Shown: piece after piece, positions 18,605 to 26,170 of the stretch
Layout of the letters: every line of letters starts with the position of its first letter
How positions within the stretch are numbered: position 1 is the first letter of the stretch
Source of the DNA: Natronomonas moolapensis 8.8.11
GTDB taxonomy: Archaea > Halobacteriota > Halobacteria > Halobacteriales > Haloarculaceae
Length of the DNA: 64,000 bases
Reading direction: 5' to 3'
Assembly (NCBI RefSeq): GCF_000591055.1
Contig: NC_020388.1
Coordinates: forward strand, 2,294,001-2,358,000
Translations under genes and position numbers: made by a program
Notes under the pieces: model-generated
Database searches by the model: none
The model's input: only the letters and a program-made list of their open reading frames with translations
What the model was told of the DNA's origin: nothing

Positions 18605-18982
18605 ATGGCTCCGACAGGAGTGGGTCCAGTCGTATTGCAGGCCACTGACGTCGGCCTACAGATAGGTATTCAACTGCTCTTGGCCGGAAGCGTCGTCGCA
18701 GGGATGTGGGTGACGTTCGAGAAGGCCGGGGAGCCGGGATGGGCCGCGATCATTCCGATATACAACACCTATTTGCTCGTAAAGATCGGTGACAACGCGT
18801 GGTGGTGGGTGCTCTTGCTGTTCGTCCCGGTGATCAATATTCTCGCGTTAGGGAAGATCAGTATCGACGTGGCCGCCGCGTTCGAGAAAGGCGTCCTGTT
18901 CGGCCTCGGATTGGCGTTGTTGCCGTTCGTCTGCTATCCGGTTCTCGGGTTTGGCGGCTCCCAGTATCGGGCCGCTTCCTGA
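18605..18982 (+). CDS. small membrane protein, DUF5684-like
   Basis: 125 residues. The signature FEKAGEPGWAAIIPIYNTYL (~residues 40-59) and KIGDNAWWWVLLLFVPVINI (~61-80) matches DUF5684, a family of three- to four-helix membrane proteins of unknown function. Hydrophobic segments at ~18-38, ~65-85 and ~95-115. A TATA-like TTTTTTATCC lies 20-30 nt before the ATG, suggesting leaderless transcription. Confidence 0.75.
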   Translation: MAPTGVGPVVLQATDVGLQIGIQLLLAGSVVAGMWVTFEKAGEPGWAAIIPIYNTYLLVKIGDNAWWWVLLLFVPVINILALGKISIDVAAAFEKGVLFGLGLALLPFVCYPVLGFGGSQYRAAS

Positions 18983-19046
18983 ATGTATCCGGTGCTTGAG
19001 CAGGAACTACAGTCCTAATGCGATTCGCTCCGGACCCTCGTCGGAA

Positions 19047-19481
19047 ATGATGCCCACGGAAAACACGACGGATCGAGATCCGAACGGCCCTCCGACGAGC
19101 ATCAAACTACTGGCCGTCGTCCTGAACCTGTATGGGATCGTCCGTCTGTTTACCGGGGTGTTCGTGCTACTGCTCGCCGTCAATATCGGGATCGCGGACG
19201 ACGGCGGCGCGGGAACACGCGCAACGGCGTTCAGTCTCGTCCCGATCGGTACGGCGGTTGCGACGTTCGTTCTCGCCTACGGACTGTGGAGCCTAGCGGA
19301 GTGGGCGTGGTCTTTCGGCCTCGCCTTCGCCGGCGTACAGCTACTTCGGGCGGGTCTGAGCCCCCTTGGAGGCGAAGGTGCACTCTACGAGGCTGCGATG
19401 TTCGCTGCTCTCGGGGCGTTACTTTCGACCAAGCGACGGTATTATACAGTTTCGAGCACCGGAACCAGTCGTTCCGGCTGA
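19047..19481 (+). CDS. four-helix membrane protein, unknown
   Basis: 144 residues from ATG 19047 (ATG 19050 also possible). After a polar N-terminus (~20 residues) there are four hydrophobic helices: LLAVVLNLYGIVRLFTGVFV, SLVPIGTAVATFVLAYGLWS, EWAWSFGLAFAGVQLLRAGL and YEAAMFAALGALLST. No recognised domain. It ends only 17 bp before the tnpB-less transposable element at 19499. Confidence 0.5.
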   Translation: MMPTENTTDRDPNGPPTSIKLLAVVLNLYGIVRLFTGVFVLLLAVNIGIADDGGAGTRATAFSLVPIGTAVATFVLAYGLWSLAEWAWSFGLAFAGVQLLRAGLSPLGGEGALYEAAMFAALGALLSTKRRYYTVSSTGTSRSG

Positions 19482-19498
19482 GCCGACTATTTAATTAT

Positions 19499-19830
19499 AG
19501 AGATTCGAGGAGAATACTGGTGGCTTTAGCCACCAGATGAATCCGACAATTTACGTTACAAGCCATCGTGTCGTACGTCGTGCGTGGAGAACTGGCGGTT
19601 GGCTCGGTGGTCGCCACGGTTCATAGCCGGAAACAAACAGTAAGCCGACCACGCCGACAGTCGTTAAACAATCAGGTACCTCGAAGCCCTCTCCGGGGTA
19701 CGAGTAACGGCTTCGTGGCAAAGCCACTGGCTGACTGTCCAGCAAACCGTAGACTCCCAACCGTCGGGATTGACCTGCCCGGCCAACACCGGGTGGGAGG
19801 CCCGCGCCTTTACCCGCGGGAGGATGTCAC
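19499..19830 (+). mobile_element. 332-bp tnpB-less IS200/IS605-like element, copy 1
   Basis: Flanked on the left by TTAT. The left end holds the hairpin ctggtggctttagccaccag at 19519-19538; the right end holds CCCGCG(8 nt)CGCGGG followed by AGGATGTCAC at 19821-19830. Subterminal hairpins, no terminal inverted repeat and no target duplication are the marks of the IS200/IS605 family. No tnpA or tnpB is present, so it is non-autonomous (PATE/MITE-like). A second copy at 56081-56412 has the same length and differs at only five positions; a third, diverged copy is at 56982-57310. The interior could correspond to the tnpB 3'-overlapping RNA (sotRNA/omegaRNA). Confidence 0.8.
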
Positions 19831-19962
19831 ACCCTCGGCACCCCACGACGGCGACGGAGACGCTCTCGTCGCGCGCCTCGGGACCGATGATGCCGAACTC
19901 CCGACACGTCAAACCGGTGACGGAGACGCCGCTGGGAAAAATCGGAGCTTTCAGGCTGCCCG

Positions 19963-21879
19963 TCAGTCCCGTCCGCCATCGGGGCGTGCCGGCGCGGCGG
20001 ACGATGGCGTCGGAGACGCGTTCCCGGAACCGCCCGAAACGCCCGTCGCGGACCCGGTACGGTCGTCGGGATCGCGCTCGGTCGTGTCGAAGGACTCGAC
20101 ACGCTCCGTGAGATCGCTCGCCATGGTCGCGAGCTCCTGTGCGTCCTCGAGGGTCTCCTCCAGCGATTCGACCTGGCTGGCGGTTTGCTCGGCGACGTCG
20201 GTCGACTCGCGCGCGGTGGATTGACTCGTCTCGGAGACGTCGTCGACCATCGATGCGATCTCCTCGGCGGAGGCGGCCTGATCGTCGGTCGCGCTGCTGA
20301 TCTCGGCGATCCCGCCCTCGGCCTCCTCGATCGCCGCGGCGATGTCGTCGAACATCGAAATGGTCTCGTCGATCGTGTCCGCACCGGTTTCGACGCGGTC
20401 GGTCATCGCCTCGATGCTGGTGACGGCCCCGTCGGTCACCTCCCGTGCGTTCTCGATCCGTCGCTCGATGTCGTCGGTTGCGACGGAAGCCTCCTCCGCG
20501 AGCGATTTGACCTCGTTTGCGACGACCGCGAACCCGTCGCCGCTGGCATCGGCGTTAGCCGCTTCGATCGAGGCGTTCAACGCGAGGATGTTCGTCTGTT
20601 CGGTGATGCCCCTGATCACGTCGGCGATCTCGACGATCTCGTCCATCTGCTCGTTCAGCGCCGTGATCTCCTCGGCGACCGCGTCGGCCCGCGATTCGAT
20701 GGCCGCGATCTCGTCAGTGGCATCGCCTGCGTGCTCGCGGCCCTCGTTGCCGCGGTCGACGGCGGTTCCGGCCGTGGCCGCGACCTCCTCGGAGGACGAG
20801 GCGATCTCCTCGACTGTGGCCGACAGGTCGCCGATCTCGCCGGCGACGGTTTGGAGTTGCTCGTCCTGTTCTTCGGCGCGGGCCGCAACCTCGGAGACGG
20901 ACTCCTCGACGTCGATGCTCGTCCGTTTGATTTCGGTCGATCTGTCGGCGACGTCGGTGCTGGCGCTCGAGACGCGCTCCGCGAACGACTGGATGTCGAG
21001 GACCGTTCGTTCGACGTCGTCGATCATGTCGTTGAACGCCCGCGCGATAGAGGCCATCGCGTCGTTGTCGACGGAGTCGTCCAGCCGTTGCGTGAGGTCT
21101 CCGTCGGCACAGGCCCGCATCGTGGTCTGAAACTCGGTGGCCGTCGCCTCCAGCGCCTGGTTCAGCGCCGTCATCTCCTCTTTTTGTCGGGCGGCCTCCT
21201 GTTGTTTGTCCTCGGCGACCCGTTTTGCTTCCTCGACCTCGTCGAGTTTCTCCTGGATCGCCTCTCGGGCCTGTTGGCGCTGGATGGCTAACGACTGCCA
21301 GAGAAACGTGATCGCGGTGGCGAGCATCAACACGCCGACAGCGTGGATGCCGCCCCACACGACCGGGTTGGCCATGGCCGCCGGGTGGTTGTAGACCGTG
21401 AACCACTCGATGAGCCCGAAGACGCTGTGTTGGGTGGCGACGTAGCCGATCGTGATGCCGAACGGCACCCAGTCTTCGTACAGGGCAACCACCCCGACGC
21501 CGACAAAATACAGGAAGTGTGCCTCTATGAACCCGCCGGTGAAGTACGCTAACACGGCGGCGACGGTCATGAACGCGAACGCCGCCAGCGCCGACCGGAG
21601 GCGACGCGGCAACAACGGCACCGCAGCCACGAGCAACAGCGCCGCGACGAGACCGGTGCCGGCCAGCGAGTGCGCCATCGGGATCGCGGGGAGTTCGGCG
21701 CCAGTGACCGATTCTACCCCCGTCAGCCGGCTAATGGCGAACACCAACGGGAGGATCGCCGCGGTAAAAAGGAGGATGCCGCGGTGGCGATTCCGGAAGG
21801 ACTCGTCGGGTATCTCGGTTCCGTTCGGGGTGTTTTCGACGTACCGGGCGATCGCGGACCGAGGCTCACTCGCGGGCAT
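19963..21879 (-). CDS. methyl-accepting chemotaxis-type transducer (Htr-like)
   Basis: 638 residues. About six membrane helices lie in residues ~35-215 (e.g. GILLFTAAILPLVFAISRL, GGIHAVGVLMLATAITFLW). A coiled coil and a HAMP-like segment follow (~220-300, TTMRACADGDLTQRLDD), then a long helical signalling domain with the conserved hairpin tip ITEQTNILALNASIEAANA (~430-450). No extracellular ligand domain is seen, so it may sense through its membrane domain or respond to the energy state of the cell. Methyl-acceptor Gln/Glu pairs are likely but not mapped. No che genes are nearby. Confidence 0.88.
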   Translation of the reverse strand: MPASEPRSAIARYVENTPNGTEIPDESFRNRHRGILLFTAAILPLVFAISRLTGVESVTGAELPAIPMAHSLAGTGLVAALLLVAAVPLLPRRLRSALAAFAFMTVAAVLAYFTGGFIEAHFLYFVGVGVVALYEDWVPFGITIGYVATQHSVFGLIEWFTVYNHPAAMANPVVWGGIHAVGVLMLATAITFLWQSLAIQRQQAREAIQEKLDEVEEAKRVAEDKQQEAARQKEEMTALNQALEATATEFQTTMRACADGDLTQRLDDSVDNDAMASIARAFNDMIDDVERTVLDIQSFAERVSSASTDVADRSTEIKRTSIDVEESVSEVAARAEEQDEQLQTVAGEIGDLSATVEEIASSSEEVAATAGTAVDRGNEGREHAGDATDEIAAIESRADAVAEEITALNEQMDEIVEIADVIRGITEQTNILALNASIEAANADASGDGFAVVANEVKSLAEEASVATDDIERRIENAREVTDGAVTSIEAMTDRVETGADTIDETISMFDDIAAAIEEAEGGIAEISSATDDQAASAEEIASMVDDVSETSQSTARESTDVAEQTASQVESLEETLEDAQELATMASDLTERVESFDTTERDPDDRTGSATGVSGGSGNASPTPSSAAPARPDGGRD

Positions 21880-22226
21880 GTGTACGTCAGTAGCTATCGC
21901 AATCGGTTATAAACGCCCCGTCGGTTACGACGGACGTATACCCGTTTCGATTTCAACGGCAACACCGACGAAATTTAACGCGGCAGCCGTGCCCCGGGCG
22001 CATTCCGGCGTGCGGAACGCGGAACAGCCGCCTGGAGCGGTGGCGATGCCACGACGATCCCGCCGCTTTCGGCTGGAAAGACGGTGGTCTCGGTCGGCGA
22101 ACGCTTGGCGTCGGTCGCGGGCGGGGGCGACGCTCCCCAATGTCGGCGTTGTCGGCCACCCTGCTCGCAGCGTGAGGATCCCGGCCGAGCCGGGAACCAT
22201 TTTGCCTCACGCTTCGAACAGCGGGC
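21880..22226. other. 347-bp intergenic region, nothing supported
   Basis: Lies between divergent transducer and methyltransferase genes, so it should contain both promoters. A TATA-like GTTATAAAC at 21907-21915 is placed for the transducer on the minus strand. The rest is G+C-rich with no reading frame of coding character. Confidence 0.4.
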
Positions 22227-22847
22227 ATGAAGAAATCCATCGACGAGCACGCCGAACGATTTTCCGAGTACGCCGACGAGTACGACGACACCCAGGACGC
22301 CCCGGAGTACCGGGCCGCGGTCGATCTCGTCGTCGAACACGCCGCCCCCGGCCCCGACGACGTCGTCGTCGACCTCGGGACCGGAACCGGCGCGATCGCG
22401 CTCGCGCTCGCTGACGACGCCGGGCGGGTGATCGGTCGCGACATCAGCGACGGGATGCTCGAACGCGCCGCGGCGAAGGCCGACGACGCCGGAGTACCGG
22501 GCGTCGCCTTCGGTCCCGGCCGGTTTCGCGATCCGAACGTCCCCGAGGGCGTCGACGTCGACGTCGTGACGTCGAACTTCGCAATGCACCACCTGAGCGA
22601 CGCCGAGAAGCGCGAGGCGATCGAAACGCTTGCGGAACTCGGCCCGCGGCGGATCGTCCTCGGCGACGTGATGTTCTTCGGCGATCCGGACCCCGAGGAT
22701 CCCTTCTACAGCCCGGAGGTGGACGACCCCGCGACCGTCGGCGTCCTCGCCGACGCGTTCACCGATTCGGGGTACGTTCTGAGGGCCGTCGAGATGATCG
22801 GCGAGCAGGTCGGCGTCCTCGTCGCCGAGCGAACCGCGCCGGCCTGA
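22227..22847 (+). CDS. class I SAM-dependent methyltransferase
   Basis: 206 residues. The SAM-binding motif I VVVDLGTGTGAIALALA is at about residue 47-63, the acidic residue ending strand 2 is in VIGRDISDGMLERAAAKA (~70-87), and a motif-IV-like VVTSNFAMHHLSD is near 112. The MHHLS segment resembles UbiE/Cfa-type and small-molecule methyltransferases. The substrate is unknown. Single gene, preceded by a promoter region shared with the transducer. Confidence 0.85.
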   Translation: MKKSIDEHAERFSEYADEYDDTQDAPEYRAAVDLVVEHAAPGPDDVVVDLGTGTGAIALALADDAGRVIGRDISDGMLERAAAKADDAGVPGVAFGPGRFRDPNVPEGVDVDVVTSNFAMHHLSDAEKREAIETLAELGPRRIVLGDVMFFGDPDPEDPFYSPEVDDPATVGVLADAFTDSGYVLRAVEMIGEQVGVLVAERTAPA

Positions 22848-23054
22848 CGGGAACCGATCCCCCTCGGCGACACATTTACACCCCCGGACGACAGTGGCTA
22901 CCACGATGCGACGTACACGACCGAGCGCGCAGACGGGGGACGTATGGCGACGGGGGAACGCCGCCCGGCGGAGCGGGAGCCGCATCGGTGACCGCGGGGG
23001 ACGGGGGTCGCCCGCCGCCCCGGACGGTCGGGGCGCCGGGGAACGGGGGCCGCG

Positions 23055-23657
23055 ATGACGCTTCCCGACGGGTTCGTCACGCTTCAGCCCGATCAGTCGT
23101 TCTTCGAGACGCTGTACACGGCGGCCCCGCTGGTGCTCGTCGGAACCCGCGGCCCCGACGGCTCGTCGAACCTGGCCCCGAAGCACATGGCGATGCCGCT
23201 CGGGTGGTCGGGCCACTTCGGGTTCGTCTGTACGCCCGAACACGGCACCTACCGGAACGTCGAGCGGACGGGAGCGTTCACCGTCAGCTATCCGCGTCCG
23301 GAACACGTCCTCGAGACCAGCCTCGCCGCGGCCCCCCGCGACGGGGAGGGCGACAAGCCCACGCTCGCGGCGATCGAGACGGTCGAGGCCGGGGCGGTCG
23401 ACGCACCGGCCGTCTCCGGGGCCTACGGCGTGTTGGAGTGCGAACGCGACCGGACCGTCGAGGGGTTCGGCGAGGCCGGGCTCGTCGTCGGCGACGTCGT
23501 CGCCAAACACGTCCACAGCGACGCCTACCGCAGCGACGACGCCGAACCGGAGGCCCTGTTGGGGCGGGCGCCCGTTCTGGCGCATCTGTACCCCGACCGG
23601 TTCGCCGAGATCTCGGAGTCCCGACAGTTCCCGTTTCCGGAGGGGTTCGAGCGGTGA
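23055..23657 (+). CDS. flavin reductase-like FMN-binding split-barrel protein
   Basis: 200 residues. PLVLVGTRGPDGSSNLAPKH (~residues 26-45), GFVCTPEHGTYRNVERTGAF (~57-76) and AGLVVGDVVAKHVHSDAY (~141-158) follow the flavin reductase-like family (flavoredoxin/DIM6-NTAB type), which binds FMN and reduces flavin or a substrate with NAD(P)H. Its TGA stop overlaps the GTG start of the M20 peptidase by 4 bp, so they are coupled. The ~200 bp upstream (22848-23054) contains no supported gene. Confidence 0.8.
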   Translation: MTLPDGFVTLQPDQSFFETLYTAAPLVLVGTRGPDGSSNLAPKHMAMPLGWSGHFGFVCTPEHGTYRNVERTGAFTVSYPRPEHVLETSLAAAPRDGEGDKPTLAAIETVEAGAVDAPAVSGAYGVLECERDRTVEGFGEAGLVVGDVVAKHVHSDAYRSDDAEPEALLGRAPVLAHLYPDRFAEISESRQFPFPEGFER

Positions 23658-24952
23658 CGCCCGCCGACGGAACCGACGCGGACGAGACGAATCGGGACGA
23701 GACCGCCGACGGGACCGGGACCGGGACGGGCGACGGCGGCGGAACCGACGCGGACGGGGACGCGAGAACCCCGGGCGGGCCCGACGCCGCCCCGGAGCGC
23801 CGGATCCGCGAGTGGGCCGGGGACAACCGCGACCGCGTCGAGGCGTACCTACTCGAGTTGGTCGAGGCCGAGACACCCACGGAGAACCCCGAGACGTTCG
23901 ACCCACTCTTCGAGCGGCTGGCCGGGGACTTCGAAGCGGTCGGGCTCGAAACCGAACGGGTTCCCGGCAAGGAGACGGGGGGCCGACTCGAGGCGTACTC
24001 GCCGGGGAGCAAGGACGGGCCGATCCAGCTCGTGCTCGGACACGCCGACACCGTCTGGCCGCTCGGAACCGTCGCGGAGCACCCTCCGGAAGTGCGCGCG
24101 GACGTCCTCGAGGGGCCGGGCTCCCTCGATATGAAGGGCGGGCTGACCCAGGCCGTCTTCGCGCTCCGGGCCCTCGATGCCCTCTCGCTCGATCCGGGGC
24201 TACCCGTCCACGTCCTCGTCTCCAGCGACGAGGAGATCGGCAGCCCCGAGTCCAAACCGCGCATCGTCGAGCTCGCAAAGCGGGCCGCCCGGGTGTTCGT
24301 CCTCGAACCCGCAAGCGGCCCCGAGGGGAAGATCAAGACCGCCCGCAAGGCGGTCGGCCACTTCACTGTCACCATCGAGGGAAAGGCCGCCCACGCGGGC
24401 CTCGAACCGGAGGCGGGGGCCAGCGCGACCGAGGAACTCGGCACCGTCATCCACCGGCTCCACGGTCTCACCGACGTCGACTCGGGGGTCACCGTCAACG
24501 TCGGCGAGGTCGAGGCGGGGCTCCGCTCGAACGTCGTCGCGCCCGAGGCCCGCGCCGAGGTCGACGTCCGCGCGCCGACGGAGACGGCCGCCGACGCCGT
24601 CTCCGAGCAGATCCGCTCGCTCGAGGCGACGACGCCGGGCACGGAACTGCGGATCGACGGCGGGTTCGGCCGACCGCCGATGGAGCGGACGCCGGGCAAC
24701 CGGCTACTCTGGGAGCGCGTCCAAGCCATCGGCCGCCGTCTCGACCTCGACCTCGAGGGGACCCGCTCGGGCGGGGCCAGCGACGGCAACGACGCCAGCC
24801 AGCACGCCCCGACGATCGACGGGTTCGGCGCGGTCGGCGACGGCGCCCACCAGGCCTTCGAGTACGTCCGCCTGGACGCGCTGGTCGATCGAGTCGCCCT
24901 GCTCGCGGCCTGTCTGTGTACCGGGCCGCTCGAAGCGGGTGATGGCGCGTGA
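23654..24952 (+). CDS. M20-family metallopeptidase
   Basis: 432 residues from GTG 23654, coupled to the upstream gene. A ~45-residue low-complexity Thr/Asp/Gly tract precedes the enzyme. Di-zinc site motifs are present: LGHADTVWP (~132), SLDMKGG (~159, bridging Asp), SSDEEIGSPESKP (~190, catalytic and bridging Glu) and NDASQHAPTIDGFGAVGDGAH near the C-terminus. The dimerisation insert TVTIEGKAAHAGLEPEAGAS is near 236. Carboxypeptidase G2/acetylornithine deacetylase type. Probably removes a C-terminal amino acid or acyl group; substrate unknown. Confidence 0.85.
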   Translation: MTPADGTDADETNRDETADGTGTGTGDGGGTDADGDARTPGGPDAAPERRIREWAGDNRDRVEAYLLELVEAETPTENPETFDPLFERLAGDFEAVGLETERVPGKETGGRLEAYSPGSKDGPIQLVLGHADTVWPLGTVAEHPPEVRADVLEGPGSLDMKGGLTQAVFALRALDALSLDPGLPVHVLVSSDEEIGSPESKPRIVELAKRAARVFVLEPASGPEGKIKTARKAVGHFTVTIEGKAAHAGLEPEAGASATEELGTVIHRLHGLTDVDSGVTVNVGEVEAGLRSNVVAPEARAEVDVRAPTETAADAVSEQIRSLEATTPGTELRIDGGFGRPPMERTPGNRLLWERVQAIGRRLDLDLEGTRSGGASDGNDASQHAPTIDGFGAVGDGAHQAFEYVRLDALVDRVALLAACLCTGPLEAGDGA

Positions 24953-25959
24953 GCGCCGACGTCCACGCCTCGGTGACGCGTATCGCCGACCTCGCCGGGA
25001 GCGACTACGCGGTCGACCCCCGGCCGACAGACGAGTGGGCGACGGGCGAGTACGTGCTCGCCCGGGTGACCCGCCGTCCCGGCCCCGACGTCCGCGTCGA
25101 GACCCCAACCGGGCGGCGCGTCGAGTTGATGGAGGGCGAGACGCTCGTCGGCGCGCTCGGCACCCGCCGGGCGACCCGCGGGTTCGTCGGCGGGTGGCGC
25201 GACGCCGGCGAGGATGGCCGCCTCCACGTCATGACCGGGGGCGGCGTCCTCGGGCGGGTCACCTCGGCCTCGCCGTTCGGCCCGGCCCCGGTCGAGATCG
25301 AGTACGAGGGACACGTCGTCCGCGACGGCGACGCCGTCCGGATGTCGGAACACGGGCTGGCCGCCGCCGACGTCGCCCACGACACGCCCGTCGTGCTCGT
25401 CCTCGGGACGAGCATGTCGGCCGGAAAGACGATGAGCGGGCGCGTCATCACTCGCGTACTCGTCGAGAACGGCTACGACGTCGGGGCGTGTAAACTGACC
25501 GGCGCGGGGACCTACGGCGACGTGCTGTCGATGGAGGTGGCGGGGGCGGAGCCGATCTACGACTTCGTCGACGCCGGCCTCCCGACGACGGTCGTCCCCG
25601 AGCCGACGTTCCGGGAGGCCATCGGCCCCGTCCTCGACCGGATGCAGAGCGCGGACGTGATCGTCGCGGAGGTCGGTGCCAGCCCGCTCGAGCCGTACAA
25701 CGGGGCGGCCGTGGTCGATATGCTCGACTCCGAGGTCGCGTTCACCGCGCTCTGTGCCTCCGACCCCTACGCGGTCGTCGGCATCGAATCGGCGTTCGGA
25801 TGCTCGCCGGACGTCGTCGCGGGGATCGCGACGAACACGACCGCCGGCGTCGATCTGGTCGAGGAACTCGCCGATTGCTCGGCGCTGAACCTCCAGTCGG
25901 AGTCGGCCAAGGAACCGCTCGAGGCGATGCTCCTCGACGCACTCGGGCCATCGGTGTGA
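24949..25959 (+). CDS. P-loop protein, DUF1611-like
   Basis: 336 residues from GTG 24949, overlapping the peptidase stop by 4 bp. A Walker A-type loop, LGTSMSAGKTMSGRV, is near residue 150, after a ~130-residue beta-rich N-terminal domain. Later segments (ACKLTGAGTYGD, DVIVAEVGASPLEPYNGAAV) resemble the C-terminal NTPase domain of DUF1611 proteins, which often accompany dipeptide epimerases and peptidases. Coupling with an M20 peptidase fits a role in handling a peptide or N-acyl amino acid, but this is inference. Confidence 0.6.
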   Translation: MSADVHASVTRIADLAGSDYAVDPRPTDEWATGEYVLARVTRRPGPDVRVETPTGRRVELMEGETLVGALGTRRATRGFVGGWRDAGEDGRLHVMTGGGVLGRVTSASPFGPAPVEIEYEGHVVRDGDAVRMSEHGLAAADVAHDTPVVLVLGTSMSAGKTMSGRVITRVLVENGYDVGACKLTGAGTYGDVLSMEVAGAEPIYDFVDAGLPTTVVPEPTFREAIGPVLDRMQSADVIVAEVGASPLEPYNGAAVVDMLDSEVAFTALCASDPYAVVGIESAFGCSPDVVAGIATNTTAGVDLVEELADCSALNLQSESAKEPLEAMLLDALGPSV

Positions 25960-26030
25960 GAGCGCACACGCCGCGGCCGTGCGGTGATATAATTAATATC
26001 CGCCTCCACCTGAACGCGGAGGATCCTGAT

Positions 26031-26110
26031 CGACACCCTCCCACGGCTGAGGCCGGGGGATTCCTCGGTGGGTGCTTCGGGCCGGCCCTGACTCTGAGGC
26101 AAGAGTCCCC
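26031..26110 (-). repeat. solo IS605-like right end (minus strand)
   Basis: Read on the minus strand, a hairpin of the form CCCCCGGC-ctca-GCCGTGGG is followed by AGGGTGTCG, the same arrangement as the right ends of the complete elements (hairpin then AGGATGTCAC). No tnpB or left-end hairpin is recognised beside it. It occupies most of the 25960-26170 gap between genes. Confidence 0.45.
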
Positions 26111-26170
26111 CCGCAGATCCTCCGGGGTGTAAGCTCTTCTTTGGTCGAGCGATCGGAGCGTCGCCACTCC

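Noticed and set aside
19664-19912. An 82-codon minus-strand frame across the first transposable element.
   Set aside because: A similar frame is found opposite the other copy because the DNA is repeated, and the predicted peptide ends differently after the element boundary.
21975-25380. Very long Arg-rich minus-strand frames opposite the methyltransferase, peptidase and P-loop genes.
   Set aside because: High-G+C shadow frames: Arg/Pro/Ser-rich, no domains, opposite strongly supported genes.
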